Shown here: positions 1 to 11,689 of the stretch, piece after piece
Layout of the letters: every line of letters begins with the position of its first letter
Numbering within the stretch: position 1 is the stretch's first letter
DNA from: Trematomus loennbergii
Taxonomy: Eukaryota; Chordata; Actinopteri; Perciformes; Nototheniidae
DNA: 64,000 bases
Direction: 5' to 3'
NCBI GenBank assembly: GCA_012861695.1
Contig: JAAOOA010000088.1
Coordinates: 234,001 to 298,000 of the forward strand
The notes under the pieces: model-generated
The model's input: only the letters and a program-made list of their open reading frames with translations
What the model was told of the DNA's origin: nothing
Database searches by the model: none
Made by a program: the position numbers and the translations under genes

Positions 1-328
1 ATTGTTTTCATTCCAGAGGTCTGTATCTTCCCCTTTAGTTGTTTCTACGCTTTTCATTCTTTCTGCCAGATCTGCCCCCACATTTAAAAATAATTGGTTA
101 AAACCATTAACCACATCTTCTGTATTATTAATACAATTATTTTTGTCCACAAAAATAACCTGTACTTTTTGCTCCGTTTCTAACGATACTATGTAATACC
201 TTACATAAACCTTTCATATTATTCTTATTTTTCTCTAATAATTGTATTATAGTATTCTTTTTTACATATTCGCATAATATTGGTTAATTTATTCTTATAT
301 CTTTTACATTTATTTTCTGCTTCTGAAG

Positions 329-404
<76 letters not shown>

Positions 405-1649
405 TATTTTTCTTTTTGCAGGCATTGTTTAAGCCATTAGTGATCCATGCACTGTGAGTATGTTTTTGTCTATCCCTGCAGGACAGTTTTTGTCATAAAG
501 TGATTTAAAAATGTTTAGAAATGCATCATATGCCTTGTCAATATCTCTCTCTCAATTCTGATTTAGTAAGTCATTCTTAAATGCATTTATGTTTTCTTCA
601 GTTCTCAATCTTTTGTGCAGGTCTCCCTTGAAAAAGAGATCAATGATCTCAATGGGATTTCACCTGGATAAATAAAGGTTTTGAATTGAATTGAATTGTA
701 TTTGAAATGGCTGGCGACTTTAGGTTTCTTAAAACTGCAGTGATAGACAATTAAAAAAAAGGTAAATGATCACTAATGTCAGTAGTCCACCTATGTATTG
801 TTTTCCATAATGTTTGTGAATATGTTGTCTATTCATTAATAGAAGCTGAATGAGATATTCAGAATGTGAAGTTATTCTACTAGGTCTGGTGAATTTAGGA
901 TACAAACCCATACTGTACAATGTATTGATGAAGTCTTCCGTCATGTTATGCTTTTTTGGATTCAACAGGTCAATATTGTAATCCCCACAGATAAACATCA
1001 TTTTTGGTGATCATTTAGTAAACATTTTTTCTATCCTATCTGTAAATGTGTCAATACAGGTTCCAGGAGCTCTGTATATACAGCTCACAATAACATTTTT
1101 AGACTTTTCCATACAAATTTCTACTGTAACACATTCAAACAAATCATCAACAGCTGTTGTCATGCTCTCCACCACCTTATAGTGAATTCCTTTATCCACA
1201 TAGATTGCCACACCCCCTCCACTCTTATTCCTTCTGTTTGTATAATTCAGTTCATAGCCATCCATCTCAAAGTCCACACCTTTCTCAGCACTGATCCCGG
1301 TCTCTGATATTGCTATGATGTTGAATGGGTTCTTAAACTGACTTAGATATTCTTTGATGTTGAGGAAGTTGGCTTCTGCTATTGAAGTGGATAATTGATA
1401 TGTGCTCTTCTGATTGACACGTTACCTTGCATTGCTCTTCTGTGAAATAGTTGCAGGCGTTGTTGATATTGTTAAGTAAGTTGTTTTCCAGATCAATATA
1501 ATTGTCCATGTCCTGTGTTTTATGCTCTGTATGCAAAAGTTTCTAGTCTTGATAGAGATATGTGTTTAATATCTGGAATTGTCATGGTAGTGTTTTATTT
1601 TCGTTACCTTGTCTGGTTTGTTTCATTGATATTTTTCCAGTTCCTCCTG
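1..1649 (-). pseudogene. LINE (CR1/L2-like) ORF2 fragment, endonuclease region
   Basis: Read on the minus strand, 1536 down to 1 is the start of a non-LTR retrotransposon ORF2. Near 1400 lies an IHFNSRS start motif typical of APE-type endonucleases. Around 1300-1010 the text is characteristic of the family: a YELNYTNRRNKSGGGVAIYV stretch followed by a VSCIYRAPG motif. At 1001-730 comes an FICGDYNIDLL motif, the conserved GDFN block. Below 430 is the linker (KKEYYN) before the reverse transcriptase. The RT itself would lie beyond the left edge. Frameshifts and stops break the frame and an AT repeat has grown inside it, so this copy is dead. Its ORF1 continues at 3382 after a transposon insertion. 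Clade assignment (CR1/L2-like) is inferred from the endonuclease text only. Confidence 0.85.
332..401. repeat. (AT)n microsatellite
   Basis: About 35 uninterrupted AT units lie inside the LINE linker region. Confidence 0.97.
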
Positions 1650-3381
1650 AGGCCTGTACTACGAATCCAGTTCAACATACCCTGGATATGTTTGAGTTAC
1701 CCGGCTTACCTAACCAAAAACAAACGCGTTCTCGCTAAGTGGTGCTACGACGCTGGTTATCAACTCGGTAACTCAAGCCAGGGTTTCTCTGTCCGGCTGA
1801 GTGCGCGTTCACATGAAAGGGCCGGGGTTAGCAACATTTGACTAATCACACACATTGACAAGCGTACTGACAGCGCAGCGTCATACTTCCTGAATGAAAA
1901 GTGAACTGTAATATTAGTCAAATATGAAGAAGTTAAACTTTAAACATCCATGACTTAAACACTTTATCCAGGATCAAAGCCACATAGCTGCACCTGCAAG
2001 GTGAATACAGCTGGTAAAAGAAAAAGTGTTTGAATGCGTACATTAACAGGTTTATGATATCACTGCCCTGTCTAAGACACGAGTGGATCTGACTTTAATT
2101 ACATTTGACTCGAGTGTTTCGTCAACTTAATGTGTTGCTTAAAATAATACTTCTGCATACAGTATGTGACACTGTAAGTGTTGCATGGCCAGATACGGCT
2201 CAGCTGACTCAGATAAGGAAATATATGATACATTATGATGTGATATGATGTGATATGAATTATAATGGGACACAGTCTGCACTCACAGTGCCGCTGACTG
2301 TACGTAATGTTACTTTGATCCGGTTACTTATGTTGCGGCAGATATTTAAGTAAGCTTTCTTAACGCTAATGTTATAATAGTCAGATTGCTCTGAAGATGG
2401 GAGGTGATATTCTATTAATTTTCACGGTCACAGTCAGTTGATTTTTGCCGGCCGTCTTTCCTGCAACGGCAGTTTTTCTGTATTTCCTTTATCCTGTAAT
2501 ATGACTTGATCGATTTAAACTCCGCACATGGAGCTCTGATTGATCTGCAGGCGGTGCTTTCACTGAGTTGATCTCGTATCCTGGAACCAAACATGCTCCG
2601 GAGCAGGTTTGCCGTTCAGCATAAGTTACCATGGAGATCTAGCCCTGGATGTATAATAAGAACTGGATACAGCGTCGGAGGCGGGGTCTCGTTCTTTCCT
2701 ATGAGAGCTGCTCATCGGCAAAATGGCCCAACATTTGAGAGAGCGAAACGCCACAGATTACCCGTCATGCCTGGCTAGAGTATGCGCAGTCGCGTTGCCC
2801 CTTAAGCCCTGCCCCCCGAGCTCCCACTCTCTGCTCACTAGAATGAATGGAGAGAGAAAATTACATTACATTTCATTTAGCTGACGCTTTTATCCGAAGC
2901 TACTTACATTTACCAATTACAGGGACATTCTCCCTGGAGTAACTAAGGGCTAAGTGCCTTACTCAAGTGGTGGTGTTCCAGGCGGGATTTGAACTCACAA
3001 CCTTCCGATCTTCAGCCCACCTCACTATCTATTAGACCACCACTACCCAAATAAATCTAGATTCGGCTAATAAGGGCTATAAAATAGTTTATACTGGGTA
3101 GTTTATTTAGTTAAAAAAAAATCCACCGATTTACAAACGTCTCTTTCCCCATGTTAGTCAATGGGAAAAAGTTGTTTTGGGCCAGGTGACGTCAAAGACT
3201 GATACGGAAGTTGCAGTACCGCCATTTGGACACAACGAATTTTGGGCACAGAGTCCGGAACACTTCCTGGGGGATTGGATCTAGCCCGGTAAGAAGTGAA
3301 CCAGCGCCGTAGGACCGGGAACCCAGAGTTTTCCCTGAAGTTAACTCGCTAAGCAAAAATCCGGCTTCGTAGTACAGGCCT
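1650..3381. mobile_element. Non-autonomous DNA transposon with TIR AGGCCTGTACTACGAA
   Basis: The left end AGGCCTGTACTACGAA at 1650 is matched by its reverse complement ending at 3381, with weaker similarity continuing inward. CTG at 1647-1649 and 3382-3384 is a 3-bp target duplication. The element sits between the 3' part of a LINE ORF1 and the start of ORF2, and removing it brings the two LINE parts together in frame. There is no transposase frame inside; the interior carries a tRNA-like SINE. The superfamily is undecided. A 3-bp duplication fits PIF/Harbinger or CACTA types, but the target is not the usual TWA. Confidence 0.82.
2866..3056 (-). mobile_element. tRNA-derived SINE
   Basis: On the minus strand the head contains a pol III A-box-like segment (TGGTGGTCTAATAG) and a B-box-like segment (GAGTTCAAATCCC). 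The 3' tail contains GGATAAAAGCGTC and an AAATGTAATG-type end. This tail is common in teleost V-SINE-like families that use CR1/L2-type LINE machinery. The family name is from memory and tentative; the tRNA-like head is visible. It lies inside the 1650-3381 TIR element. Confidence 0.75.
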
Positions 3382-3783
3382 CTGGTCCCTGATGATTAAC
3401 ACTTTGGCTTGTTCTGGGGATCCGTTAAGCTTGATGAAGATGTTGCAGTTTGCAGTCCATGTTGATTTTATTTTTCGTTGTTTTCTCAGGAATCTGGCCT
3501 TTCTGGCGATCTCAGCATTTTTTAATGAGGTTTTCATTCATATATACATCCGAGCCCTTAAGCTCAGGTGTATTGCTCCAGCTCATCCACCCGATTTTCC
3601 AGCAAGAATATCCTCTTTTCCTTTTCTGAGTCTTCTAGCCTCAGGGCTTTAACTTCCTCCACCAGGCTCATAATTGTTATCTGTTGCTGTTTTACAACAG
3701 ATACCTCCTCCGTCAACATGTCTAACGATCGTTTAATTGTCGTCAACCTCCTCAGCATGCGGAGGAATCTTTTTTGGTGGCAT
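3382..3783 (-). pseudogene. LINE ORF1-like fragment (coiled coil and C-terminus)
   Basis: On the minus strand a start codon at 3783 begins an MPPKK segment. It is followed, after a frameshift, by a coiled-coil stretch (MLTEEVSVVKQQQ; RIFLLENRVDELEQYT) and then a C-terminal block with FIKLNGSPEQAKVL. This is the layout of fish non-LTR ORF1 proteins. The frame is cut at 3382 by the TIR element, and its last few codons and stop lie on the other side at about 1649. It is the upstream part of the LINE whose ORF2 occupies 1-1540. Confidence 0.75.
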
Positions 3784-4030
3784 TGCGTTTTGTTTAGGAT
3801 TATTATATAACAGAGAGAAAGAGGAAATGAGTGTTTCCGTCTCTCTGCTTCACCCACAAGCTCCAATGGAGTTCGCCCGGGATGATCTACGGGTCTGAGA
3901 TTGCCCTCGTGGAGTCCCATTGCCCAAGGGGACCCAGAATCCTTCCTGAGACATGCAAACCCCTCTGCCCTGATCGAGCTGTAAGTACAACTCGTACGAA
4001 TAGAAGACACACTTTGACATGTAATCACTG
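3784..4030 (-). other. Probable 5' UTR of the LINE
   Basis: GC-rich non-coding sequence lies just upstream of the LINE ORF1 start on the minus strand. The outer boundary cannot be seen. The long minus-strand frame here has no recognisable protein until it enters ORF1. Confidence 0.4.
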
Positions 4031-4289
4031 AATTTGCAAGAAACTATCAGACGAAGACAAGTTTTACTTCCAGTTTAAATGCTAATTAAAACACAATACA
4101 TGGGGAGATCTCAATGACTTGGTCTATAGGTTACCTTGACTCACACTATCCCTTTTAAGTAAGCGCATTTTCCTCAGTGTAAATATTACAAACAAATGAT
4201 GCCAACATTTAAACCGGTAAATCTCAAAATCAACAAAATATGGAAATAGGTCTAAGAATGTTTTCATCACTTCAATGATGGAACTTTAT

Positions 4290-4590
4290 CATGTTACCAA
4301 TACATGTAATGTCATGTGACCGACTTTATGATTTACATTGTTTCCCCTGACTACTTTCCGTCAAGTGACAGAACTCGTTATATCATGTGACAAACATTTT
4401 GTCTTGTGACCAACGTTATGTATTGTTACCAACCTAATGTCATGTTACTGACTGTTTATTGACTTTGACTATGACTTTGATATCATGAGATAGACTTCAT
4501 GCCATGTGAAGGATTTGTTCATGTTACCGACACACTGTTATGTGACCACTATACATCAAGCGACCGTCATTATGTCGTGTGACGTTTTTT
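4290..4590. repeat. Degenerate tandem repeat with core ATGTCATGTGAC
   Basis: The core (A)TGTCATGTGACCnACnTT recurs with substitutions at intervals of roughly 20-30 bp, for example at 4308, 4383, 4403, 4437, 4502 and 4533. This looks like an old minisatellite. Confidence 0.6.
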
Positions 4591-4819
4591 CTAATGCAAT
4601 CATAGTGTTTCTCACTGAGATAATTGTCTCTCTCTCTATTTTCTTCGAAGCGCCATGCTTTCTGCCGTTCATATTCCTCCACATCCGAGGGACTAATGTC
4701 TGTTGAGTGCGAATACTACCCTCCAATGGTGAGTCCGCATTCTACACATAAACGCTCGTAATATGTGTGCCTTTTATCTATTATTGTAATATTATATTTT
4801 ATTATAATGTTATGTTTGG

Positions 4820-4890
4820 TGTGAAGCACTTTGGTAAACCCTCTGTTTTTATTATGTGCTATACAAATAAAGTGGATTGGATTGGATAAT
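4820..4890 (+). mobile_element. LINE/SINE 3' tail remnant
   Basis: AGCACTTTGGTAAACC is followed by GTGCTATACAAATAAAG and an ATTGG tandem tail. This is the typical 3' end of teleost CR1/L2-like elements; a related tail occurs at 57840-57905. Confidence 0.6.
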
Positions 4891-5489
4891 ACTATTATTG
4901 ATCAATTGTGTAACTAGATATCTGTGCAGAGATCAGAGATGGAGGAACTACTCTGATTCAAAACTTATGTCAAAACAGTACTTTTTGTACTTGAGTAAGT
5001 ATACTTAGTTACTGTCATGACTGGCAGAATTTCACTTACACTGACTCTGTTGGGTCTGCTCTTAACAGAAATCTACTGCCCTCGGCGATGGTGAGCGGGA
5101 GCCCATATGTAGGCCCGAAGATACTGTGGGGCTTCCTCCTCCCCCTGCTGTTTGTTATTGTTACCGTCGTCCCCGTCCTGTCGAAGAAAGGCCGCGTCAT
5201 ATGTCCTCATTCCACCACGTCCCCTGCCCTGGATTGGACGCAGCTATCCACGCCATTTGCACCTGGCCCCGTCCTGCGCCCCGCGAGAATAGGCCACAGA
5301 TACACAGATGGAAAACATGTGATTGTTACCGTCTGTAATGTAATATGTGGAAAATTAGAAAGTCTTTAAACATATTACAAAGTAATGTCCAATAAACAAT
5401 CATGGTTTCAATCATGGGGTGCAGCTTCTTCTTTCATTGAACTGCCTGAGCAGCAGTTTGGATTTTGATCAGAAATACGTGAGACTTCC

Positions 5490-5581
5490 TTAAAGGGACC
5501 TATTATGCTTTTTGGGGTTTTTCCTTTCCATATGTGTTATATGTGATGCTCTGTTATTTAAAGGAGCCCAAAGCAGTCTGA
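5490..5581 (+). mobile_element. Terminal fragment of a TTAA-type MITE
   Basis: It begins TTAAAGGGACCTATTATGC, resembling the end of the family with TIR TTAAAGTGGACCTATCATGC. It stops where the 5582 piggyBac end begins. Confidence 0.5.
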
Positions 5582-5741
5582 TTAACCTGTTAAGCCGGGG
5601 CTTTCCCGTTTTTATTTTCACGAAACTGTGTCTCAGGGCTTCTTAACCCTTCTCTTGCGTTTCGGGTCAAAAGTGACTGAATTACTTTTGTTTTAATCAT
5701 AAATAGTGTCTTTTTCATCCAATTGCCTCAATACCTTATGT

Positions 5742-8068
5742 CAGGGGTTTTCAAAGTGTGGGAAGGTGAGCCTCCCCTCAGAGAACAAAAGAACAGCCGC
5801 GCCGCGCCGCGCCCCCCCCTCCCAATTATTATTGCTATTATTATTATTATTATTGTTGTTGACAATGCAGGGGTATTCAATTGCATTTCAAAGAGGTCCA
5901 GTAAGACAAAATGTTATTAAATGCTCTGTTTTAGCTGTCTACCTTCCGCCATTTGAAATTACTCCGACTGTTTCTCTCCTCTTGTCTCGTCTCTGTGTGT
6001 GTGTTTGAATCTATCGTGCTGACTCACTGACCGCACCGATTTGGTCACCTCCTTAACCTGTTACGCACCGCCCCCCCGGTACCAGGCGGATAAACGCGTT
6101 ATTTGCAGGAAACAACGTCTAAGGAATCTTAATATTTAATAAACTATGAATGTTTTATATCCATGTAACGGGAAGAAACTCAGCTAACTGATCTTTTTTT
6201 TTTTTTAAATCTAAAAAAAAAACACAATGCTAACACTCAGCCTCTGAATTAGCCATGAGCGAAAAAATGTAACCTATCACTGCACCTAAACTCATTCATA
6301 ACTCCCTTATTACTTATCCTAGATGCACAGCCAACCCCCCGATTAGCATCTCCTGGAGACACAGAATCTGGGGGTGCCCACCTCAACACTCAGTGATAAA
6401 CATTTGCGACAGTATAAAAGAAAACGTACAACAAAACAGGTGCTAGGTAGCTACAAACGCTAACATGGCTTACCTTGGTCAAAACTGGTCTTCAATGGCA
6501 TTAAAACGATAAACAACGATGCTGCAGTTAATCCATAGGTTAATCCAATGTGTCTGTGTCCTCTTTGAAATGATTTCTGATAATCCATAAGCAATAAAAC
6601 TGCTTTTTCGTTTCCAAATGTCAGAGCGAGAGATCGCTTCACTCTGGTGCAAACCTGCATGCGGGAAGCCCCCACCGTTTGTTTTCACAACGAGTGTGTG
6701 TGGGGGCCTCCCCCTTCGATTCTATTGGCTCTAACGGTCAGAAAGGTGTGTCAACCATCAAAATCGACCAAGGGGGGTCAGAGATTTGAAAAAAAAACAA
6801 TTTTCACCCAAATCACCTCAGAGGTGGAGTGGTTTTGGCTAAACCTCTCTAAAAAGGTCAAATGTCACTTGTTTTGCATCAATCTTGATACAGGGTACTT
6901 ATTATATGTTGTACTTTGGATTCCTAAAGCTTTTAGTCTACTAACCCATCATCCAAGGGTAGTTTTCACAATAAGTAAAAAAGAATTTTTGGACGGACAC
7001 TATAATTTACAGTTTTTTACTATGTAAAATCTGAATTTTCTTTAAAATAAAAAACATCTATATTGATTCTGACTTTTCTACATCCAACTCACAGGTTTAT
7101 CATTACTTTGAGAAAAAAGATTATTAATTTAACCCTTTCAGAAGGGAAGATATGGTCATTTGTTCTGGGAATGGCATTTTCGAGCCTGAGACCTGAAAAA
7201 CAGGCTCAGAGCTTAACAGGTTAAAACATTAAACAATAACTTTTGTAAACCTTTTTATTTTTACGTTTTAAACATATTGTATAAAACTCCCCTACTACTT
7301 GGACTATTCCTTGCACCCCTCTAGAATAAGCCCGGATGGTCTCAACCATATTGCATCAGTAACGTGCACTTGTTTTTATAACAAGATCGCAAGGACACTG
7401 GTGGCGATCGGACAATTGAGTGTTGTTCAGTTTGTGCGTTGTGGAACATGCGTGTCCGTGCATGAAAATATACCACACACCCAATTACAATTGCATGTTC
7501 AATTCACTACCCTGGAAGTTAATACAGTTGTTAAAGTTGGAACAGCCTGTGGACAGCCGTTCTTCCTTGCATGTCAGTCGCCGACACCTCCTTACAGAGG
7601 ACAGGCAAATCTAGCTGCAGCACGACCTGTATATTTTTGCCGTGTTCTCAACACATATTTTTAAAACATTTTTAACATTTTCAACATCGTGGGTACATCG
7701 ATCAACAAAGTTGAAGTTCAACTTTGCCTCCTTATTACACTCACCCCTACTTTAGTGGGAACAATGAGTCTGCGTCTTTGATGCACACAGGAATAAACGC
7801 AGATCATCTTCTGGCTGCAGCCTTGACCGGCACTTGCTTTTGATCAAAGTCAACCGCACTCACACAGGTAGGTGGAGGTGAAGGGAATGAGCACTTTTAC
7901 AGCCTTTTTGGCGAGGTGGGGGAACTCGGTCTCCACAGACAGCCGAAAGTGTGCAAGTGTCACTTTACTCGTCTTTTTCTCGTTCTTTTTTTCTTCTCAC
8001 ACTGCGCCTCCCCTGAAGCTCTCTGGCGCACCCCAGGGGAGGCGCGCCTCACAGTTTGAAAACTGCTG
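5742..8068. mobile_element. hAT element, TSD CCTTATGT
   Basis: It begins CAGGGGTTTTCAAAGTGTGG and ends with the inverted counterpart CAGTTTGAAAACTGCTG. The 8-bp target duplication CCTTATGT is perfect at 5734-5741 and 8069-8076. Subterminal CCTCCCCT blocks are also inverted. It contains no transposase frame and is itself interrupted by a piggyBac MITE (6053-7224). Part of the interior (about 7315-7370, AAGCCCGGATGGTCTCAACC) is shared with the hAT pieces at 16630 and 17700. Confidence 0.92.
6053..7224. mobile_element. piggyBac-type MITE, copy 1
   Basis: TTAA stands at both ends (6053-6056 and 7221-7224), with inverted ends TTAACCTGTTA and TAACAGGTTAA. The roughly 1.15-kb body is shared with five other copies in the window. 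It has no transposase; short frames within it recur in the other copies as non-coding repeat text. It is nested in the hAT at 5742. Confidence 0.88.
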
Positions 8069-8224
8069 CCTTATGTTATCCTCCACACTAGGCCTCTGAA
8101 CATATACACTTGCATTGAATTTTGAGTGATTTATTCAACAGTGAAACACCCATGATGTTTTCGGTCAGAATTGACCGCCATAGAAATGAATGGGTATGAG
8201 TGTATTATGTTCATCCTGCAGATG

Positions 8225-8260
8225 ACACACACACACACACACACACACAACACACACACA

Positions 8261-8331
<71 letters not shown>

Positions 8332-8351
8332 ACACACACACACACACACAC
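8225..8351. repeat. (CA)n microsatellite
   Basis: An interrupted CA repeat of about 125 bp lies 105 bp upstream of the piggyBac transposase remnant. Confidence 0.97.
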
Positions 8352-8455
8352 GCACACGCAACCACACACCCCTCCCTCGCGCTTTTTCTGCACCTCCCGT
8401 ACTGTCTCTCAAGCAGTTATATTTGTGCCTTGCTGACATTTGACTCATTGACACA

Positions 8456-8746
8456 ATGAGCAGGCGACCGATTAGGCGATTTTCTGTACGAGAGGCTCTG
8501 GACACATTTTTTGAACCAGATGAAGAGGAGATTGAACCAGATGAAGAGGAGATAGAGGAAGATGTCTCTGAAATGGAAGACAACAGCGATCCAGACTATG
8601 AGCCTACAACAGACCAGGAAGAGGCCCCTGAGGGAGAGGAGGGAGAGGCCCCTGAGATAGAAGCCCCTGAGGGAGAGGAGCCTGAGGTGACATTCCACAA
8701 TTTTGCATTGCCAACTATGTGCGTGAACACACGTGAACACACGTGA
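8456..8746 (+). pseudogene. piggyBac transposase-like (PGBD4-like) N-terminal fragment
   Basis: The 96-codon frame opens MSRRPIRRFSVREALDTFF, followed by a glutamate-rich acidic region with DEEEIEPDEEEIEEDVSE and DNSDPDYEP. Basic start, EAL motif and acidic linker are what fish PGBD-type transposases have at their N-terminus. No DDD catalytic core follows; the frame runs into a CA-rich stretch and stops. It lies between piggyBac-type ends, supporting the assignment. The acidic repeats look expanded. Confidence 0.65.
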
Positions 8747-9096
8747 GCACACGCACGCACGCACCACACACACACATGTTCTATTATGGTATATTTCTCT
8801 CTCAATGTACATTGAGGAAAACAGTATCAGTGTCTTATTTTATATTCATCACAGTTAGTGATGCTGAACTTGATGGCCCCCGGTGGGTCCGGACCATGAC
8901 ATGAACACTGGCTTGCTTGCATCAAATCAATACATCCCATACATAATTGGAACGGGAAGAATCTCAGCTACAATACTAACTAAAGCATTTCCACCTCCAG
9001 TAAACACAGCCTACATGGCATACCCGTTTGAAGATTTAGTCATTTGTTCTGGGAATGCCATTTTCGAGCCTGAAACCTGGAAAACAGGCTCGGCGC

Positions 9097-10247
9097 TTAA
9101 CCTGTTAAGCACCAAGCCTGTTTTTCATATGTTTCAGGCTCGAAAAGGACATGCCCAAAACAAATGACTCCAACTTAACTTCTAAAAGGGTTATATTAAT
9201 AATTTCTTTTTTCAAAGCAAGGTTACATCTGTGAGTTGGATGTAGAAGTGTCAGAATCAATATAGATGTTTTTTATTTTAAAGAAAATTCAGATTTTACA
9301 TAGTAAAAAACTGTAAATTATAGTGTCCGTCCAAAAATTCTTTTTTACAGATAGTGAAAACTACCCTTGAATGATAGGTTAGTAGACTAAAAGCTTTAGG
9401 AATCCAAAGTACAACATTAATAATCAAGATTGATGCAAAACAAGTGACATTTGACCTTTTTAGAGAGGTTTAGCCAAAACCACCCCACCTCTGAGGTGAT
9501 TTGGGTGAAAATGTTTTTTTTTTTCCATATCTCTGGCCCCCCTTGGTCGATTTGGATGGTTGACACCTCTTTCTGACCGTTAGAGCCAATAGAATCGAAG
9601 GAGGAGGCCCCCACACACACACACGTTGTGAAGAGAAGAGGTGGAGGCTTCGCGCATGTAATTTTGCAGCAGAGTGGACCGATCTCTCGCTCTGACATTT
9701 GGAAACGAAAAAGCAGTTTTATTGTTTATGGATTATCAGAAATCATTTCAAGAGGACACAGACACATTGGATTAGCTGCAGCATCGTTTTTTTATCGTTT
9801 TAATGCCATTGAAGACCAGTTTTGACCAAGGTAAGCCATGTTAGCGTTTCTAGCTACTTAGCTCCACATGTTATGATGTACGCTTTCGTTTATAGCGTCG
9901 CAAATGTTTATCACTGAGTGTTGAAGTGGGCACCCCCAGATTCTGTGTCTCCAGGAGATGCAAAACGAGGGGTTGGCTGTGCATCTAGGATAAGTAATAA
10001 GGGAGTTAGGAGTGAGTTTAGGTGCAGAGATAGGTTACATTTTTCGCTCGTGGCTAATTCAGAGGCTGAGTGTTAGCATTGTGGGTTTTTTTGGATTTAA
10101 AAAAAAAAAAGATCAGTTAGCTGAGTTTCTTCCCGTTACATGGATATAAAACATTCATAGTTTATTAAATATTAAGATTCCTTAGACGTTGTTTCCTGCA
10201 AATGACGCGTTTATCTGCCCGGTACCGGGGCGGTGCGTAACAGGTTA
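9097..10247. mobile_element. piggyBac-type MITE, copy 2 (inverted relative to copy 1)
   Basis: It starts TTAACCTGTTAAGC at 9097 and ends GCGTAACAGGTTA near 10247. The body is the reverse complement of copy 1. It shares its left TTAA with the element ending at 9100. Confidence 0.85.
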
Positions 10248-10836
10248 CAAAATGCTAACAAAAAAGGCAGGCCCTGATGGCAGGAAGATAGCTGGTTAGC
10301 TGAAAAATCTCCGGTGAGCAGAGAGAGTTGTCCAACGAAAAAACACTAGAGTTGGCTCAAAATAAGAGCTCTGGAACAAAGAGAGGCACTCATCATCTGG
10401 CAGAGTAGTGGAGTGAGGACTGGGCTTTTATGGAGGAGGAAGATGAGGTGGGGGCTGGTCTTGGGGGGGGGGCGGATGCAGAGAGCAGAACCTTAAAAAA
10501 ACACTACAAAAACAAAAACAATAATGAAAAATAACATTATATAGGTTTTTGTGCATGTAAATGGTCTCCAGAGACTAAAATCCCAAAGTTCCTTCAGGGG
10601 GAGTTTCTCTCAAACACACTGACAAATGACATCACTCTGTAAACTCGCACTTCTGTTGGCTAGCTCCAACACAATGTAGGTGAAAGGCTAAGGGGCGGGA
10701 CATCTCTAAGAGGTTGACCAATCACAACAGAGCCGGCCAGCAAACCAATGAGAGCAGACTGGGCTCTGGTTTCAGAAAGAGGGGGGAAAGAGGAGTTGCA
10801 AAAATAATGAATGAAAAATAAAGCAATTTTTTAACA
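10248..10836. other. Repeat-derived spacer
   Basis: No coding sequence. Segments such as TTTTTGTGCATGTAAATGG and CCAATCACAACAGAGC resemble the interior ends of the 11371-13703 element, suggesting a diverged relative. Confidence 0.45.
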
Positions 10837-11689
10837 TTAACCTGTTAAGCCCGAGAGACCCCGGTACCGGGGTACTGCCGCAACATCTTGCAGGAAACAG
10901 TGTCTGAGGGCATGTTCATTTAATAAAACTATGAATGTTTTATATCCATGTAACGGGAAGAAACTCATCTAACTGATCATTTTTTTTTTTTTTCAAAAGA
11001 AAACCCATTATGCTAACACTGAGCCTCTGAATTAGCAACGAGCGAAAACTGCTAACACCTTACTGCACCGAAAATCATCACAAAACCTTATTATATCTTT
11101 TCACCATCCAACACATCGTGAGGTGACACAGAATCGATTGACACCGACATTACCACTGAATTATACGTATTTGCGACGTTATAAGCAAAAACGGACATCA
11201 AAACAGGTGACGCTAGGTAGCTAAAATGCTAACATTTTTACCTTGGCTCTGTAGTCTCTCCAAAGTGGTCTTCAATGGCATTAAAACGATAAAACGCTGC
11301 TGAAGTTAATCCATAGGTTAATCTAATGTGTCTGTGTCCCTTTGAAATGATTTCTGATAATCCATAAGCATTAAAGGGCCCATGTCATGCTTTTCCGGTT
11401 ATTACCCGTCCCCTTGTGTGTTATGAAGGTTTTTATGCATGTAAACGGTGTGCAGAGTCAAAACCCTCAAAGTACACCCTGTAGCGAGTAAAACTCTAAC
11501 ACAGAAAATACCTCCCCAAAACGCCTCGTTGGAGATACGTCACTGCCCATTTGAGTCTTCCATTTAGTTCCGGGTACGGCATGATGTCATGCGGTACCCG
11601 GAACAAAATGGACCAATCCGAAGAGCTATGGCCACACCCAGCGGCGCTGGCCGCACCCTCTGCCAGCCTAACATTTACTGTTGGAAGCT

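Larger units (their letters stand above)
4031..5489. other. Intergenic, no gene seen
   Basis: No credible coding exon was found. It holds the CATGTGAC-type degenerate tandem repeat, a LINE-like 3' tail at about 4830-4890, and a short teleost repeat fragment near 4960-5020 (TACTTGAGTAAGTATACTTAG). Confidence 0.6.
5582..9100 (+). mobile_element. Decayed piggyBac element carrying a transposase N-terminus
   Basis: The left end TTAACCTGTTAAGCC and the following segment (TGTCTCAGGGCTTCTTAAC) match the ends of the 1.15-kb MITE family found elsewhere in the window. The right end (ATTTTCGAGCCTGAAACC to CGCTTAACCTGTTAA, 9041-9100) matches their other end. TTAA stands at 5582 and 9097. Between the ends, after subtracting the hAT insertion 5742-8068, lies a piggyBac-transposase-like N-terminal frame. 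This makes it a relic of the coding parent, or a close relative, of the MITEs. The catalytic part is missing. Confidence 0.65.

Noticed and set aside
6647..7027. 126-codon plus-strand frame
   Set aside because: It lies inside the piggyBac MITE body and recurs as fragments in other copies (13931, 61151); it is non-coding repeat sequence.
8131..8583. Long frames of alternating Thr-His or Cys-Val residues
   Set aside because: They are translations of CA/TG microsatellites (also at 30656-31075, 54298-54678 and 58310-58642) and not genes.
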